Shown here: piece after piece, positions 50,582 to 59,062 of the stretch
How positions within the stretch are numbered: position 1 is the first letter of the stretch
How the letters are laid out: each line of letters opens with the position of its first letter
Assembly (NCBI RefSeq): GCF_900104695.1
Contig: NZ_FNSW01000002.1
Coordinates: forward strand, 124,001 to 188,000
DNA: 64,000 bases
From: Paenibacillus sp. GP183
GTDB taxonomy: Bacteria; Bacillota; Bacilli; Paenibacillales; NBRC-103111
Direction of reading: 5' to 3'
Position numbers and translations under genes: made by a program
Notes under the pieces: model-generated
Told to the model about the DNA's origin: nothing
The model's input: the letters and a program-made list of their open reading frames with translations, nothing else
Databases searched by the model: none

Positions 50582-50657
50582 AAAAAAGCCCCGAGACGGT
50601 TTCCTCGCTTGAAATAGACGAAGCTATTCAAGGATTTCATACCGCCTCTAGGGCTTT
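50582..50657 (-). ncRNA. Structured leader RNA, copy 3 (recent duplicate of copy 4)
   Basis: Nearly identical to the leader at 57886-57966; differences fall mostly in the P2 loop and one P1 side (GTCTCGGGGC). A further hairpin GATTAACAAAGTGTTAATC lies upstream in both. Precedes only a dnaN fragment here. Confidence 0.65.
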
Positions 50658-50803
50658 AATCTTCAACGTAACGATTAACAAAGTGTTAATCAAAGGGAAA
50701 TAATACCTCTTTATTTTAGCACGAGACGTTAAGTGTGGCAATATGCTTCAATGGGTTTCTTTATTGTCAACTTCAAAACTTATTTGTAAACAAACGCCTC
50801 AAT

Positions 50804-50941
50804 CTATTTATCTTTTTTTCGCGGGAATTTTTCTCTAAGCTTCCTTATAGTTTCCTCACGTTGTTTTCTACGAACCTCTATAACGTCATTGATTGATTTC
50901 TTGGTTCGATGAATCGGAAATTGATAGAGTTTTCCCTTCAT
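50804..50941 (-). CDS. 45-aa basic protein (GKLYQFP type)
   Basis: ATG 50941 after GGGGGAG; MKGKLYQFPIHRTKKSINDV then a Lys/Arg-rich helix. Shares the GKLYQFP start with the protein at 44.0 kb, so a small family specific to this region. Probable nucleic-acid-binding or scaffold peptide, unproven. Confidence 0.6.
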   Translation of the reverse strand: MKGKLYQFPIHRTKKSINDVIEVRRKQREETIRKLREKFPRKKDK

Positions 50942-51007
50942 TTTACTACTCCCCCTATAAATGGAATAGTAGCAAGTATGGGCAAAATAATATAAAAACA
51001 AACATAA

Positions 51008-51034
51008 AAAAAGCCTTAGTTAGACTAAGGCTTT
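51008..51034 (-). terminator. Intrinsic terminator
   Basis: AAAGCCTTAGT / ACTAAGGCTTTTTTT on the minus strand, overlapping the end of the 50-aa gene. Confidence 0.85.
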
Positions 51035-51172
51035 AGCTTGTTCAACTTTTTTATGGACTTGATCACGAACTTGCTTGATCAGCTGCTCTCTTTTCTCACG
51101 GCGATGTTCAATGATCTCCTTTTGTGACCGTGAATCTATGATTCCATAATTCGTCTTAAGCGCGTGTCTCAT
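51020..51172 (-). CDS. 50-aa basic helical protein
   Basis: ATG 51172 overlaps the end of the 392-aa gene (GAGGAGGATGGTATCAATGAG), whose sequence supplies the ribosome binding site. Starts MRHALKTNYGIIDSRSQKEI and continues as one long Lys/Arg/Glu-rich helix. Short, translationally coupled, function unknown. Confidence 0.6.
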   Translation of the reverse strand: MRHALKTNYGIIDSRSQKEIIEHRREKREQLIKQVRDQVHKKVEQAKALV

Positions 51173-52334
51173 TGATACCATCCTCCTCTGAAAAAAGATT
51201 ACTCTTTTGCATTAGCAAACAAAGTGCATGAATTAACCGGAATATCTCATTTGTTTCAATTATATCATCACTAAATGTAAATAACAAAGCTTTCTCATTA
51301 TATGTTTCATCAATATGAAAATTAAATACCCATTTTTCTCCATTATGCATTTTCATAAAGTAAGAAACAATAACATGTCCATGGATCGAATTATTATAAA
51401 CAGGCTTTGTTTGCTCCTCCTTCACAGCAATTACAGCGGCATAATCCGCATAATTCGGATCATCTAAGGAGATTACTGCTGGTGTATGACCTGTTGTTCG
51501 AATATCGGCCCGCTTAATTAGTCTATCATTTTTCCTCACATAAATTGAATAGCCCGAAATAATATTTAAGTCAGACTTATCCAAAGCATTGTTGTTCATC
51601 CGAAAGAGGATAATATTTATATCCTTTATGAGTTGAATTAAATATCCGATCGCTTTTTCAGCATCATAAACTTGTTTGTTCAACTCATCAATAACATCAT
51701 TAAAGGCATCTAAAGCTTCCTCATATTTTTCTTCTAATTTATCAATCTTGTTTTCATACTTTGCTCGATCCTCATTAAAATGAGTCAAAATGAGCTGTAC
51801 GGCTTGCTTTTGGTCCCTTTCCCCTAATAAAGCACCTGTCACCATATCGTACAGACCCGTAAAGGTGAAATCTTTTCTCAGAGCGTGTCGCATCAACTCA
51901 TATTCCTTTGGTTTAAGGGTCTTGTACGCCCCTATGTGAAAATTAACATGGCCTAGTGTTGTCATCTGAAACAGGTATTTTGGGAGAATTAATACATAGA
52001 GCACAATAAAAGAGATTAATGCAATAACAATCTTTAACGACAAGTCAGCAGCAACAAAGTACCCGCCAATACCAACCAATATAGCTCCAAATACAGGCAA
52101 GGTTGCTACTTTTACAGACTTGAAGGATTTAGCTAGCTTTACTAGACTAACTAAATCCGAGATCGGTTTTGTCAGTAACGCACCTACCCATCCTTTTTCC
52201 CTGGTATCTATAAAACTATCTCGGAACTGTTTGAGCACGGGATCCCAAATTTCAGCTATCTCGCGTAATGAACTATGGTAATTCGTCCTTATTTCTTCGG
52301 TCAATTTTTTCACCTTCTCAACTTTTATTAGCAA
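51156..52334 (-). CDS. Membrane protein with coiled coil, function unknown
   Basis: 392 aa. A helical N-terminus, two membrane segments (VATLPVFGAILVGIGGYFV and KIVIALISFIVLYVLILP, about 75-125), a coiled coil (NKIDKLEEKYEEALDAFNDV, about 195-235) and a soluble C-terminal domain (SGYSIYVRKNDRLIKRADIR onward). Not recognised; topology suggests a membrane-tethered sensor or structural protein. TTG start at 52334 with GAGGGAGG; it overlaps the decayed 3' end of the PAPS-reductase-like gene. Confidence 0.7.
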   Translation of the reverse strand: MLIKVEKVKKLTEEIRTNYHSSLREIAEIWDPVLKQFRDSFIDTREKGWVGALLTKPISDLVSLVKLAKSFKSVKVATLPVFGAILVGIGGYFVAADLSLKIVIALISFIVLYVLILPKYLFQMTTLGHVNFHIGAYKTLKPKEYELMRHALRKDFTFTGLYDMVTGALLGERDQKQAVQLILTHFNEDRAKYENKIDKLEEKYEEALDAFNDVIDELNKQVYDAEKAIGYLIQLIKDINIILFRMNNNALDKSDLNIISGYSIYVRKNDRLIKRADIRTTGHTPAVISLDDPNYADYAAVIAVKEEQTKPVYNNSIHGHVIVSYFMKMHNGEKWVFNFHIDETYNEKALLFTFSDDIIETNEIFRLIHALCLLMQKSNLFSEEDGINETRA

Positions 52335-52512
52335 GGGCCTCCCTCGCTGCCTCTAAATGCGGCCCTTGGAAATTTCCAGGCTTGTCCCGCGGGAACAAAG
52401 ACATCCTCTGGGTTGAAAACTCCAGTCCTGATCTATTCAAGCGCCTTTGGCTCGACATCATCTATGCTGCTTTTAGCATCACCGATGAAAGTATTTAGAT
52501 CCACCTTGTTAT
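52328..52512 (-). pseudogene. C-terminal remnant of PAPS-reductase-like gene, with in-frame TAG
   Basis: After removing IS605 copy 4 the frame reads FTL-DNKVDLNTFIGDAKSSID to a TAG at 52433-52435 and continues (RTGVFNPEDVFVPAGQAWKF, then RAAFRGSEGGPC) to TAA at 52328. The post-stop part has the look of the conserved tail of phage PAPS-reductase-like proteins. So a nonsense change adds to the other lesions. Confidence 0.6.
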
Positions 52513-52670
52513 CAAATTCGCCGTAAAACCCCTTGCTTTAGCCATGGGGATATAAGGCACTTTGCTCTGCATCCCTTTAGGGATGTTAAGAGCAAATTCT
52601 TAAATTCTCTCTATAAAACATGTTAGATAAACTATATTAAACTAACTATTTGTGGTACAATTTACTGTAG

Positions 52671-53085
52671 GTGATGACATTGAGTAGAAAAGCAGAAAGT
52701 AATCATAATATCGTTTTTGATTGTAAATATCATGTTGTTTTTTGTCCTAAGTATCGAAAAAAGGTACTCAAAGAACCAATTGATACAAGGCTAAAAAAGT
52801 TTGTTTTTAGAGAAGTCTAAAGCGTTAAACACAGAAATCGTTGAAATGGAAATCATGCCCGATCATGTTCATTTGCTCATCAAATGCGATCCACAGTTTG
52901 GAATCCACAAAGTAGTGAAACATTTGAAAGGGTACACGTTAAGAGTGCTAAGACTAGAGTTTAGCCATCTAAAAAGTAGACTCCCTTCCCTATGGACAAA
53001 CTCGTATTTTGTTGCAACCGTAGGTACAGTTCAACTGGATGTAATCAAAAAATATATTGAAAGCCAAAAAGAACGAGGTGAATAG
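52671..53085 (+). pseudogene. tnpA: TnpA of IS605 copy 4, frameshifted
   Basis: One extra A in the run at 52793-52798 (six instead of five) shifts the frame after DTRLKK. The downstream part (from about 52801) is otherwise intact, including HVHLL and KKYIESQ. This copy can move only with TnpA supplied in trans. Confidence 0.88.
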
Positions 53086-53087
53086 TA

Positions 53088-54173
53088 TTGCTTGTTGCCT
53101 ACAAATACCGAATATACCCAACAAAAGAGCAAAAACAGAAGATACAATTTACTCTTAAACGCTGCCGTTTGTTGTATAACCGGTTACTAGAGGAACGTAT
53201 TCTTGCCTACAAACAAGAAGGGAAAACACCGAACTACTACGATCAAGCAAACACGTTCAACGAGCGTAAACAACACATTCCGGCATTAAAGCAAGTGCAT
53301 TCGCAAGTGTTACAGGATGTTGCGAAACGATTGGATAAGGCGTATCAAGCATTTTTTAGACGAGTGAAGCAAGCCGAGACTCCAGGGTTCCCACGTTTCA
53401 AACCACAATCGAGGTACGATTCGTTTACCTATCCGCAAGGCGGGTACACAATCCATGGCAATAAAATAAAGCTATCCAAGATCGGTGAAGTGAAAATAAA
53501 ACTACATCGAGAACTGCAAGGCAAGATGAAAACCTGTTCCATCATTATCAAAAACGGAAAATACTATGCTTGTTTTTCGTGTGAAGTTGAAGCCAAACCT
53601 TTGCCTATAACAAACATGAAGGTTGGTATAGACTTAGGACTCAAACACCTTGCAATACCATCTGAAGGAGAACCGATAGAATCACCCAAATATCTTCGTC
53701 TAAGTGAACAACGATTGAAACATCTACAACGTGCCGTATCCAAAAAGAAAAAAGGTTCGAAACGTAGAAGCAAAGCTGTACATCAATTGGCGAAATTGCA
53801 TGAGCATGTAGCCAATCAGCGAAAAGATCATGCGCACAAAGTTTCTCGTAAACTCGTAAACCAGTACCAATTGATTGCTTTTGAAGATTTAAACGTATTA
53901 GGGTTGGTTAAGAACCATCATCTTGCAAAAAGCATTGTTGATGCAGGATGGCAGCAACTCGTACAATTCGTGATGTACAAGGCTGAAAGTGCCGGTCGTC
54001 AAGTGGTGCAAGTGAATCCATACAACACATCTCAACAATGCTCCAACTGTGGTGAAATCGTCAAAAAAACACTATCCGAACGAACGCATCAATGTTCTTG
54101 CGGATACGTTGCAGATCGGGACGTAAATGCGGCGATTAACATACTAAACCTAGCTTTGAAAAACGTATCGTAA
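53088..54173 (+). CDS. tnpB: TnpB of IS605 copy 4
   Basis: 361 aa, RuvC residues and zinc ribbon intact; small differences such as KEQKQKIQFTLKR and CSIIIKNGK. Remains a potential guide-RNA nuclease although its tnpA is broken. Confidence 0.94.
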   Translation: MLVAYKYRIYPTKEQKQKIQFTLKRCRLLYNRLLEERILAYKQEGKTPNYYDQANTFNERKQHIPALKQVHSQVLQDVAKRLDKAYQAFFRRVKQAETPGFPRFKPQSRYDSFTYPQGGYTIHGNKIKLSKIGEVKIKLHRELQGKMKTCSIIIKNGKYYACFSCEVEAKPLPITNMKVGIDLGLKHLAIPSEGEPIESPKYLRLSEQRLKHLQRAVSKKKKGSKRRSKAVHQLAKLHEHVANQRKDHAHKVSRKLVNQYQLIAFEDLNVLGLVKNHHLAKSIVDAGWQQLVQFVMYKAESAGRQVVQVNPYNTSQQCSNCGEIVKKTLSERTHQCSCGYVADRDVNAAINILNLALKNVS

Positions 54174-54274
54174 CCTAAAAAAGACTAGGCTTGGATAGAG
54201 CCTCCAAGGAGGGGAAAGGTTACGATCCCCGATGATCTGAGAAGCCCCTGCCTTTAGGCATGGGAGCATGTCAC

Positions 54275-55372
54275 CCAGTGTAAATCCAAGCTCTTTCTCG
54301 GCGTCTACGACCTGCTGAAAAAGATTAGGGTAGATCAATTTGACCGATGCCCAGTGGCTCGGTGAATTGAATACGCAAATAGCACAGCTGCATCGATTGA
54401 AGATCTCATAAGTAGGACAAGGTTGAATCCGAAATCTACGAATTTTTTCCCACACATCACTTAATGACCAATCAATGATCGGCCGGAAGACGTGTACGGT
54501 TCGACGATTTCGGATTTCCGCATTCATGCCGTGAATTTCACACTCATTGTAACGGCTGCGATTAAGGCTCTCGCCTCTGCGTTCACCCGAAACCATGAGA
54601 ATCTTACAATTCGCCTTTGTCTCGCTTGAGTGAGCGATTGCTGTTGCACCGACCATGATTTTGAGATAAGCACTGCAGTACCGTGTACTGAGATCAGCTC
54701 CCTTTGCGGGAAACTTCATCCTAAGTCCCAGACCTTCAAGTTCTTCCTTACATTTCTGCAACAACACTAAATTATCCTCTAATTCAGCACTTGTTGCATC
54801 ATCTTTTTCAATTCCAACGAACGCTGCCAAGCTTTTGGCTCGATCGTTTTAATTCCTTTATCGTCTTCAAAACTAACTGGTGCCGTGGATCCGAGCCTGT
54901 AAACCTCGCCCCACCAACCGCCTTCGCGCCAGCTTAGCTTAAGTTTAATGCCCAGTGCCTTCGCTACAGCTTTTGCATACGGTAACGTCACTTTATGATC
55001 TACCTTCCGATCCGATCCCTTGTCCAAAATATGATGCCATAATTCAATCTTTTCCTTGGGAACACCAAGCTCCAGTAAGTGAAGCAAACTGGCCAGGCTG
55101 TCTTTCCCAGATGAAAACAGCACGATAATTTTTGAATAGGTCTCCAGTGGAAGCAGTTTCACCAAATAATGGGCTTTATCGTGGTCCGTCTCCGTTCGTC
55201 CCTTTACCCGAGGCACTAACTCGATGCCTTTGCCGTAAATCGGGTCAACGGGTCCACCGAACTTAACCGGTGTTTCGATCGAACAATCGATATCTTTAAT
55301 GACTTCAAATACATCCACTATATGGCCACTGTCAAAGTCAAATTGCATGCGTGTTACCACATCGCTACTCAT
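54275..55372 (-). pseudogene. PAPS-reductase-like (PP-loop) protein, frameshifted and interrupted
   Basis: The N-terminal half (54779-55372) carries the PP-loop VLFSSGKDSLASLLHLLELG (about residue 85). The second half lies in another frame (from 54830 down): DLSTRYCSAYLKI, VSGERRGESLNRSRY and a CPTYEIFNRCSCAICVF cysteine cluster. The frames meet near 54785-54830, then IS605 copy 4 cuts the gene at 54275. Intact homologues are phage/DndC-like sulfurtransferase-type proteins. ATGA overlap with the upstream 74-aa gene. Confidence 0.8.
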
Positions 55373-55593
55373 ACCACCACCTCACTCGGTAATCCTTCAT
55401 TCGGATCCACTGTCGGTTGAAAGCAGCAGTAAAAACCGGGGTAATACGAATCTGTCATTTGCAATGACACCTTTTTGGCAAAATCGGCGGATAAGGTCCG
55501 GATTCTAAACCAATTTCCGTCCTCTAACAATCCCCATATGGTTAAAAGTCCTTCTAAGCTGAGTGGGCATGATATTTCTAATTCGGTTTTCAT
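55369..55593 (-). CDS. Hypothetical protein, 74 aa
   Basis: ATG 55593 after CTTAGGAGGAATTCG. Beta-rich (WGLLEDGNWFRIRTLSADFA, then a Cys pair in PGFYCCFQP). Always-adjacent small partner of the PAPS-reductase-like gene here (4-bp overlap). Not recognised. Confidence 0.65.
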   Translation of the reverse strand: MKTELEISCPLSLEGLLTIWGLLEDGNWFRIRTLSADFAKKVSLQMTDSYYPGFYCCFQPTVDPNEGLPSEVVV

Positions 55594-55623
55594 CGAATTC
55601 CTCCTAAGGTTATTTTAAAAAAT

Positions 55624-55660
55624 AAAAGGGCACTGCATAAAAATGCAGAACCCTTATTTT
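55624..55660 (-). terminator. Intrinsic terminator
   Basis: AAGGGTTCTGCAT / ATGCAGTGCCCTT followed by TTATTTTT on the minus strand, after the zinc-finger gene. Confidence 0.8.
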
Positions 55661-55664
55661 TATT

Positions 55665-56114
55665 TCAGTGTGTCACGGAGAGCAGTTCGTCAAATTCCAT
55701 TTCATCTGGAATAGGTTGACGATGATTCAGCCTCCATAACATCTCCTCATCAATCACTGATTCAATTTGCACATCCAACAGAAAATCGCCCATTATCTGG
55801 CCACAATCTTTGCATTGACTGCGCGGTACACCTTTCAAAGTCAATGAACGGTCTGTACCCGCTACATCCAGCAGCAGATGTTGATCTTCATTAACGATAT
55901 GTAGCGACTCACTTCCGCAGCTGCAAGTCTCTACAGGCTTAGGTGTTCGATTATCATTGATCGCTAGATCACGGATATACGCCGAAACGTTACCTCCATT
56001 GTGTAGTTGTGCTTTCATTTGGATCATCCTTTTTTCCTCCCTGGTTAATCGAATTTCCGGCAGAGAGAACGTACGGGGGTTATCAGATTGGGGGCGGCCA
56101 CCTTTATTAGCCAT
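55665..56114 (-). CDS. Zinc-ribbon protein with basic N-terminus
   Basis: 149 aa from ATG 56114 (MANKGGRPQSDNPRTFSLPE) after AAGGAGTT. The N-terminal 60 residues resemble a ribbon-helix-helix or plasmid-mobilisation-type DNA-binding segment (IRLTREEKRMIQMKAQLHNG). Then CSCGSE and CKDCGQ give a CxC...CxxC zinc site as in YgiT-type antitoxin zinc domains (about 85-125). It could pair with the upstream DUF4258-like gene in the manner of toxin-antitoxin YgiT-MqsR modules. Confidence 0.65.
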   Translation of the reverse strand: MANKGGRPQSDNPRTFSLPEIRLTREEKRMIQMKAQLHNGGNVSAYIRDLAINDNRTPKPVETCSCGSESLHIVNEDQHLLLDVAGTDRSLTLKGVPRSQCKDCGQIMGDFLLDVQIESVIDEEMLWRLNHRQPIPDEMEFDELLSVTH

Positions 56115-56187
56115 AACTACCAACTCCTTCATCAAACTGTGTACGCTCATTATACCGAAAATATTGAGTTTTTGCACCTACAAAAAC

Positions 56188-56640
56188 TCAATTCCTTTGT
56201 TTGCTTTCACAAACACAAATACGCTGGCTATAACTTTTGTTCCACTTATATTTTTTGGTTCTCGGGTCATACACCGACTTTAACTCAATATGAAGCGGTT
56301 TGTCCTCTTTCATGACCACGGGTACATGAAAGGGACGATACTGGCCCGGACCAATTTTGAAGAAATGGCTGAGAAGAAAAATATATTCTCTGCTTTTCTT
56401 AAAGTAATGGCACTCAATAATCTCGCCTTGTTCTATGACTTCAAGTACTTGTCGCTTACTCACCGCACGATCTAATTCACGAAAAGTCTCGTGCGGCACA
56501 AACGTCATTGTTGCTCTCTTTTCCTCTAACGCCCTCCGATACTGCTCCATACGATCATAGGCCTTAGAAAAATGTGGCTCCATACGCACATAGCGTTCAT
56601 TCGTGATATCACGACATTCATCTGGATTTTTACAGACCAT
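56188..56640 (-). CDS. DUF4258-like protein
   Basis: 150 aa. The core RAVSKRQVLEVIEQGEIIEC, then a KSREYIFLLSHFF strand and FHVPVVMKEDKPLHIELKSV, matches the layout of DUF4258, a small RNase-like/RelE-related family. It precedes the zinc-ribbon gene by 73 bp. If DUF4258-type, the two could be a toxin-antitoxin pair. Start ATG 56640 after AAGGAGGGTTCGG. Confidence 0.6.
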   Translation of the reverse strand: MVCKNPDECRDITNERYVRMEPHFSKAYDRMEQYRRALEEKRATMTFVPHETFRELDRAVSKRQVLEVIEQGEIIECHYFKKSREYIFLLSHFFKIGPGQYRPFHVPVVMKEDKPLHIELKSVYDPRTKKYKWNKSYSQRICVCESKQRN

Positions 56641-56671
56641 CCGAACCCTCCTTCCAAGTTTCTAATGATAA

Positions 56672-56692
56672 AGGAGCCTCGAAGAGGCTCCT
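56672..56692 (-). terminator. Intrinsic terminator after dnaN
   Basis: AGGAGCCTC / GAGGCTCCT with a 3-base loop, TTTATC following on the minus strand. Confidence 0.8.
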
Positions 56693-56703
56693 GCTTTTTA
56701 AGG

Positions 56704-57843
56704 TCATTCTGTAATCCGAATAGGGATTACAAGACCTAAGCTTTTGACTTCGCCCACTGGTAAAACGAGAACCGGTTGAACCGGACTCATAAAACCCAAA
56801 CGAACCTCTTTTTCCCCAAATGTCTTCAAAGCTTCAATCAAGTAGAAGACGTCGATTCCAATCCGCATTTCTTTACCCAAGGTTTGGCAAGGCAACGAAT
56901 CAACCACCTGCCCCACTTCCGCACGGCTGGTAATAGACAATTCATTGTCTTTCAGATTAAAAATCGCCATTTTCTTGTTTTTCGCAAACACAGTGGCCCG
57001 GGTCAAAGCCCCAAGCAGTTTATCTCGTTCAAACGTGACTTCCACTTCGTAATTTTTGGGGATTAATTTATCCGTTTCAGGAAATTCTCCATCAAGCAGT
57101 TTCGTAAAGAACATCGTCCCCGGTCCGGTGACAGATAAAGCTGATTCGGTGACCGCTACCTTCAAATCGGTTTCGATTCCCTCAAAAAAGCGAATGATTT
57201 CTTTACATGAAACAGCAGACACTGATGCCTTAAAAGGATTGATTGCAATCTCATCGATTTGAAAGCGAGAGAGTCGATTCCTATCGGTTGCAGTAAATTT
57301 CAATTCGTTCTGACCTTCATGCGATTGGATGCAAACCCCTTGCAAGACTTGCATAGTTTGGTTAGTAGAGCATGCATACATTGTGCTCCGAAATGCAACA
57401 GTCAATTGAGAAGCAGGTATCGTGAAATTGGTTATCGCAGATCCCCCAAAAGAGATAGATGGATACTCCTCTACATCTAGCACCTGTAGCTCAAATTTGG
57501 CTGTGCCCGCTTTAATAAGAAGAGTCTTCTCACGTAGAGTCATTTCAACAGCACCTGACGGCAGCTTATTAATAATTTGGGAAAATAAACCAGCTGGTAC
57601 AGCAATAGCCGTATTTTCGTCTGCTTCCACAATATCTTTTTCTCCGATGCAAATTGTCCGGATCCCATCGCCACCCGTGAAAACTACACTACCAGCCTTG
57701 ACTTCAATTTTCATGCAGGTAAGGATCGGGATACTTGACGAATTCGAGCAAGCATCTGCAACACGGGAAATCTTATCGCTAAACCTACTTACGTCCTTCA
57801 CCATTATCTTAATGCCACTTTTTTGTTTAGTTGCTGTAGTCAT
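56704..57843 (-). CDS. dnaN: DNA polymerase III beta subunit-like sliding clamp (element-borne)
   Basis: 379 aa, the length of bacterial beta clamps, with three similar domains. Recognisable: SSSIPILTCMKIEVKAGSVV (domain 1), FAATDRNRLSRFQI-like strand FTATDRNRLSRFQI (domain 2) and the C-terminal tail VLVLPVGEVKSLGLVIPIR in place of the usual PMRL end. Divergence and neighbours (primase-like, RadC-like, no dnaA/recF) show it is a second, phage or integrative-element clamp. A structured terminator leader (57886-57966) precedes it. Confidence 0.85.
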   Translation of the reverse strand: MTTATKQKSGIKIMVKDVSRFSDKISRVADACSNSSSIPILTCMKIEVKAGSVVFTGGDGIRTICIGEKDIVEADENTAIAVPAGLFSQIINKLPSGAVEMTLREKTLLIKAGTAKFELQVLDVEEYPSISFGGSAITNFTIPASQLTVAFRSTMYACSTNQTMQVLQGVCIQSHEGQNELKFTATDRNRLSRFQIDEIAINPFKASVSAVSCKEIIRFFEGIETDLKVAVTESALSVTGPGTMFFTKLLDGEFPETDKLIPKNYEVEVTFERDKLLGALTRATVFAKNKKMAIFNLKDNELSITSRAEVGQVVDSLPCQTLGKEMRIGIDVFYLIEALKTFGEKEVRLGFMSPVQPVLVLPVGEVKSLGLVIPIRITE

Positions 57844-57885
57844 ACTTTCATCTCCTTTAAATGTTTTGTATAACTTCCCAGGAAC

Positions 57886-57966
57886 ACAAAAAAAGCCCGA
57901 GAACGGTTTCCTCGCTTGAAATAGACATAGCTATTCAAGGATTTCATACCGCCTCTAGGGCTTTAA
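57886..57966 (-). ncRNA. Structured leader RNA with built-in terminator, copy 4
   Basis: AAAGCCCTAGAGGCGGTATG opens P1; P2 is CTTGAATAG / CTATTTCAAG; CGAGGAAACCGTTCTC and GGGCTTTTTTT close it. It ends 43 bp before the dnaN start. An extra hairpin GATTAAC / GTTAATC (57981-57999) is upstream. I could not match it to a riboswitch class I know. Confidence 0.65.
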
Positions 57967-58066
57967 TCTTCAACGTAACGATTAACAAAGTGTTAATCAA
58001 AGGGAAATATTACCACATTATTGTAGCACGGGACGTTAAGTGTGGCAATATTGATTACGATACTAG

Positions 58067-58239
58067 TTTAATAATGAATAATAATAGATGTAGAATAGGC
58101 CGGAGTGCGGGAGCACCCCAACCAGGTCAGATTACATTACTGCAGTATATACTTTGAGAACCCATCAGTGTCTAAATAAAGTACAATCAATGTTGAATAA
58201 TTGACGCGCTTAGTAATCTTCGGTGGATATTCCACCTGT
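58067..58239. other. Intergenic, nothing recognised
   Basis: No ORF or repeat supported between the leader RNA region and the PBP fragment. Confidence 0.4.
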
Positions 58240-58485
58240 TCATAAATTGGCATCATAATCTGACATACTGGCCATTGCGATTACTTTACCTGTCTTCACG
58301 TCTATTACGACCGCATAGCCTGTTGTAGCATTTTCTCCTGGTTTAATATATGGATTACTTTTTGCTTTATGGGATTTGAAAAAAGCTAATTGCAGGGTAA
58401 TAGCTTTCTCTGTAGCAATCTGCTTATTAAGTGTGACCTGCAGGTTGCTCCCTTTGTCTATGGTTATCTGCTTGTTAATTCTCAT
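58204..58485 (-). pseudogene. Penicillin-binding protein fragment, Trp codon replaced by TGA
   Basis: About 80 codons (NATTGYAVVIDVKTGKVIAM then ASMSDYDANL) match the region before the transpeptidase domain of class B PBPs. The next codon is TGA where the family has Trp (DANL-W-TGGISTEDY), and the frame then runs to TAA at 58204. Both flanking parts of a full PBP (over 500 aa) are missing. Clearly non-functional. Confidence 0.7.
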
Positions 58486-58554
58486 TATAAGAAGCGATGA
58501 ATTGAACTATTGTTACATGAAAGTCACATCAGTCAAAATAAAATCATAGTGGCT

Positions 58555-59062
58555 TTATTCATAAATGGCACCGGCAGTTGACCCATCAGAATATACATAA
58601 TATGTGACTATTTTTCCTGATTTAGTGTCCTTGTACCATAGTTCTATTTTATCTACCTTACTTTCATTGGTCCAATTCACAATAAGTTGGGCACCTACTT
58701 TACCTTGTTCTAAACCTTTAAGATCAATGTTTAATCCGTCGTAGTGATAATCAGATGAGGGTGAAATATCATAACGCCAACCTGCTTTCTGCATATCGTC
58801 ATTTGTTCTTTCTGCTACAGGTTGACCAAGAAGTTCTTTGACATATTTTTGATCATTGCCTACATTCAGTCGATATTGGATTAGCCAAGCCTTTTTAGTA
58901 ACTTCATCAACGTTTGTAGGTTGATTCATAATTGAAATTACATTATCTCGATCAATATACCTTACACCTAAACCAAGACTTTCCCCTATAAAACGTATAG
59001 GAACATAAGCATGACCATTGTAATTCAAAACTTTGTATTCATTAGGTAATTCCTTACTTTGT
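58555..59062 (-). pseudogene. Stalk-domain (copper amine oxidase N-like) protein, 5' truncated
   Basis: Residues YVPIRFIGESLGLGVRYIDR are the classic end of a copper-amine-oxidase-N-like stalk domain, followed by a 130-residue C-terminal domain (VKELLGQPVAERTNDDMQKA onward). The frame continues upstream (KELPNEYKVLNYNG) to 59062, where an IS21 end begins, so the signal peptide and first stalk strands are lost. An internal ATG at 59028 could start a truncated cytoplasmic product. Confidence 0.7.

Larger units (their letters stand above)
52513..54274 (+). mobile_element. IS200/IS605 element, copy 4 (plus strand)
   Basis: 1762 bp, opposite orientation to the other copies. TTAT at 52509-52512 precedes the 5' end; expected guide CCAGTGTAAATCCAAGCT follows the 3' end. 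It splits the PAPS-reductase-like gene. Confidence 0.92.

Noticed and set aside
40704-58066. Complete prophage
   Set aside because: No capsid, terminase, tail, lysis or integrase genes in the block.
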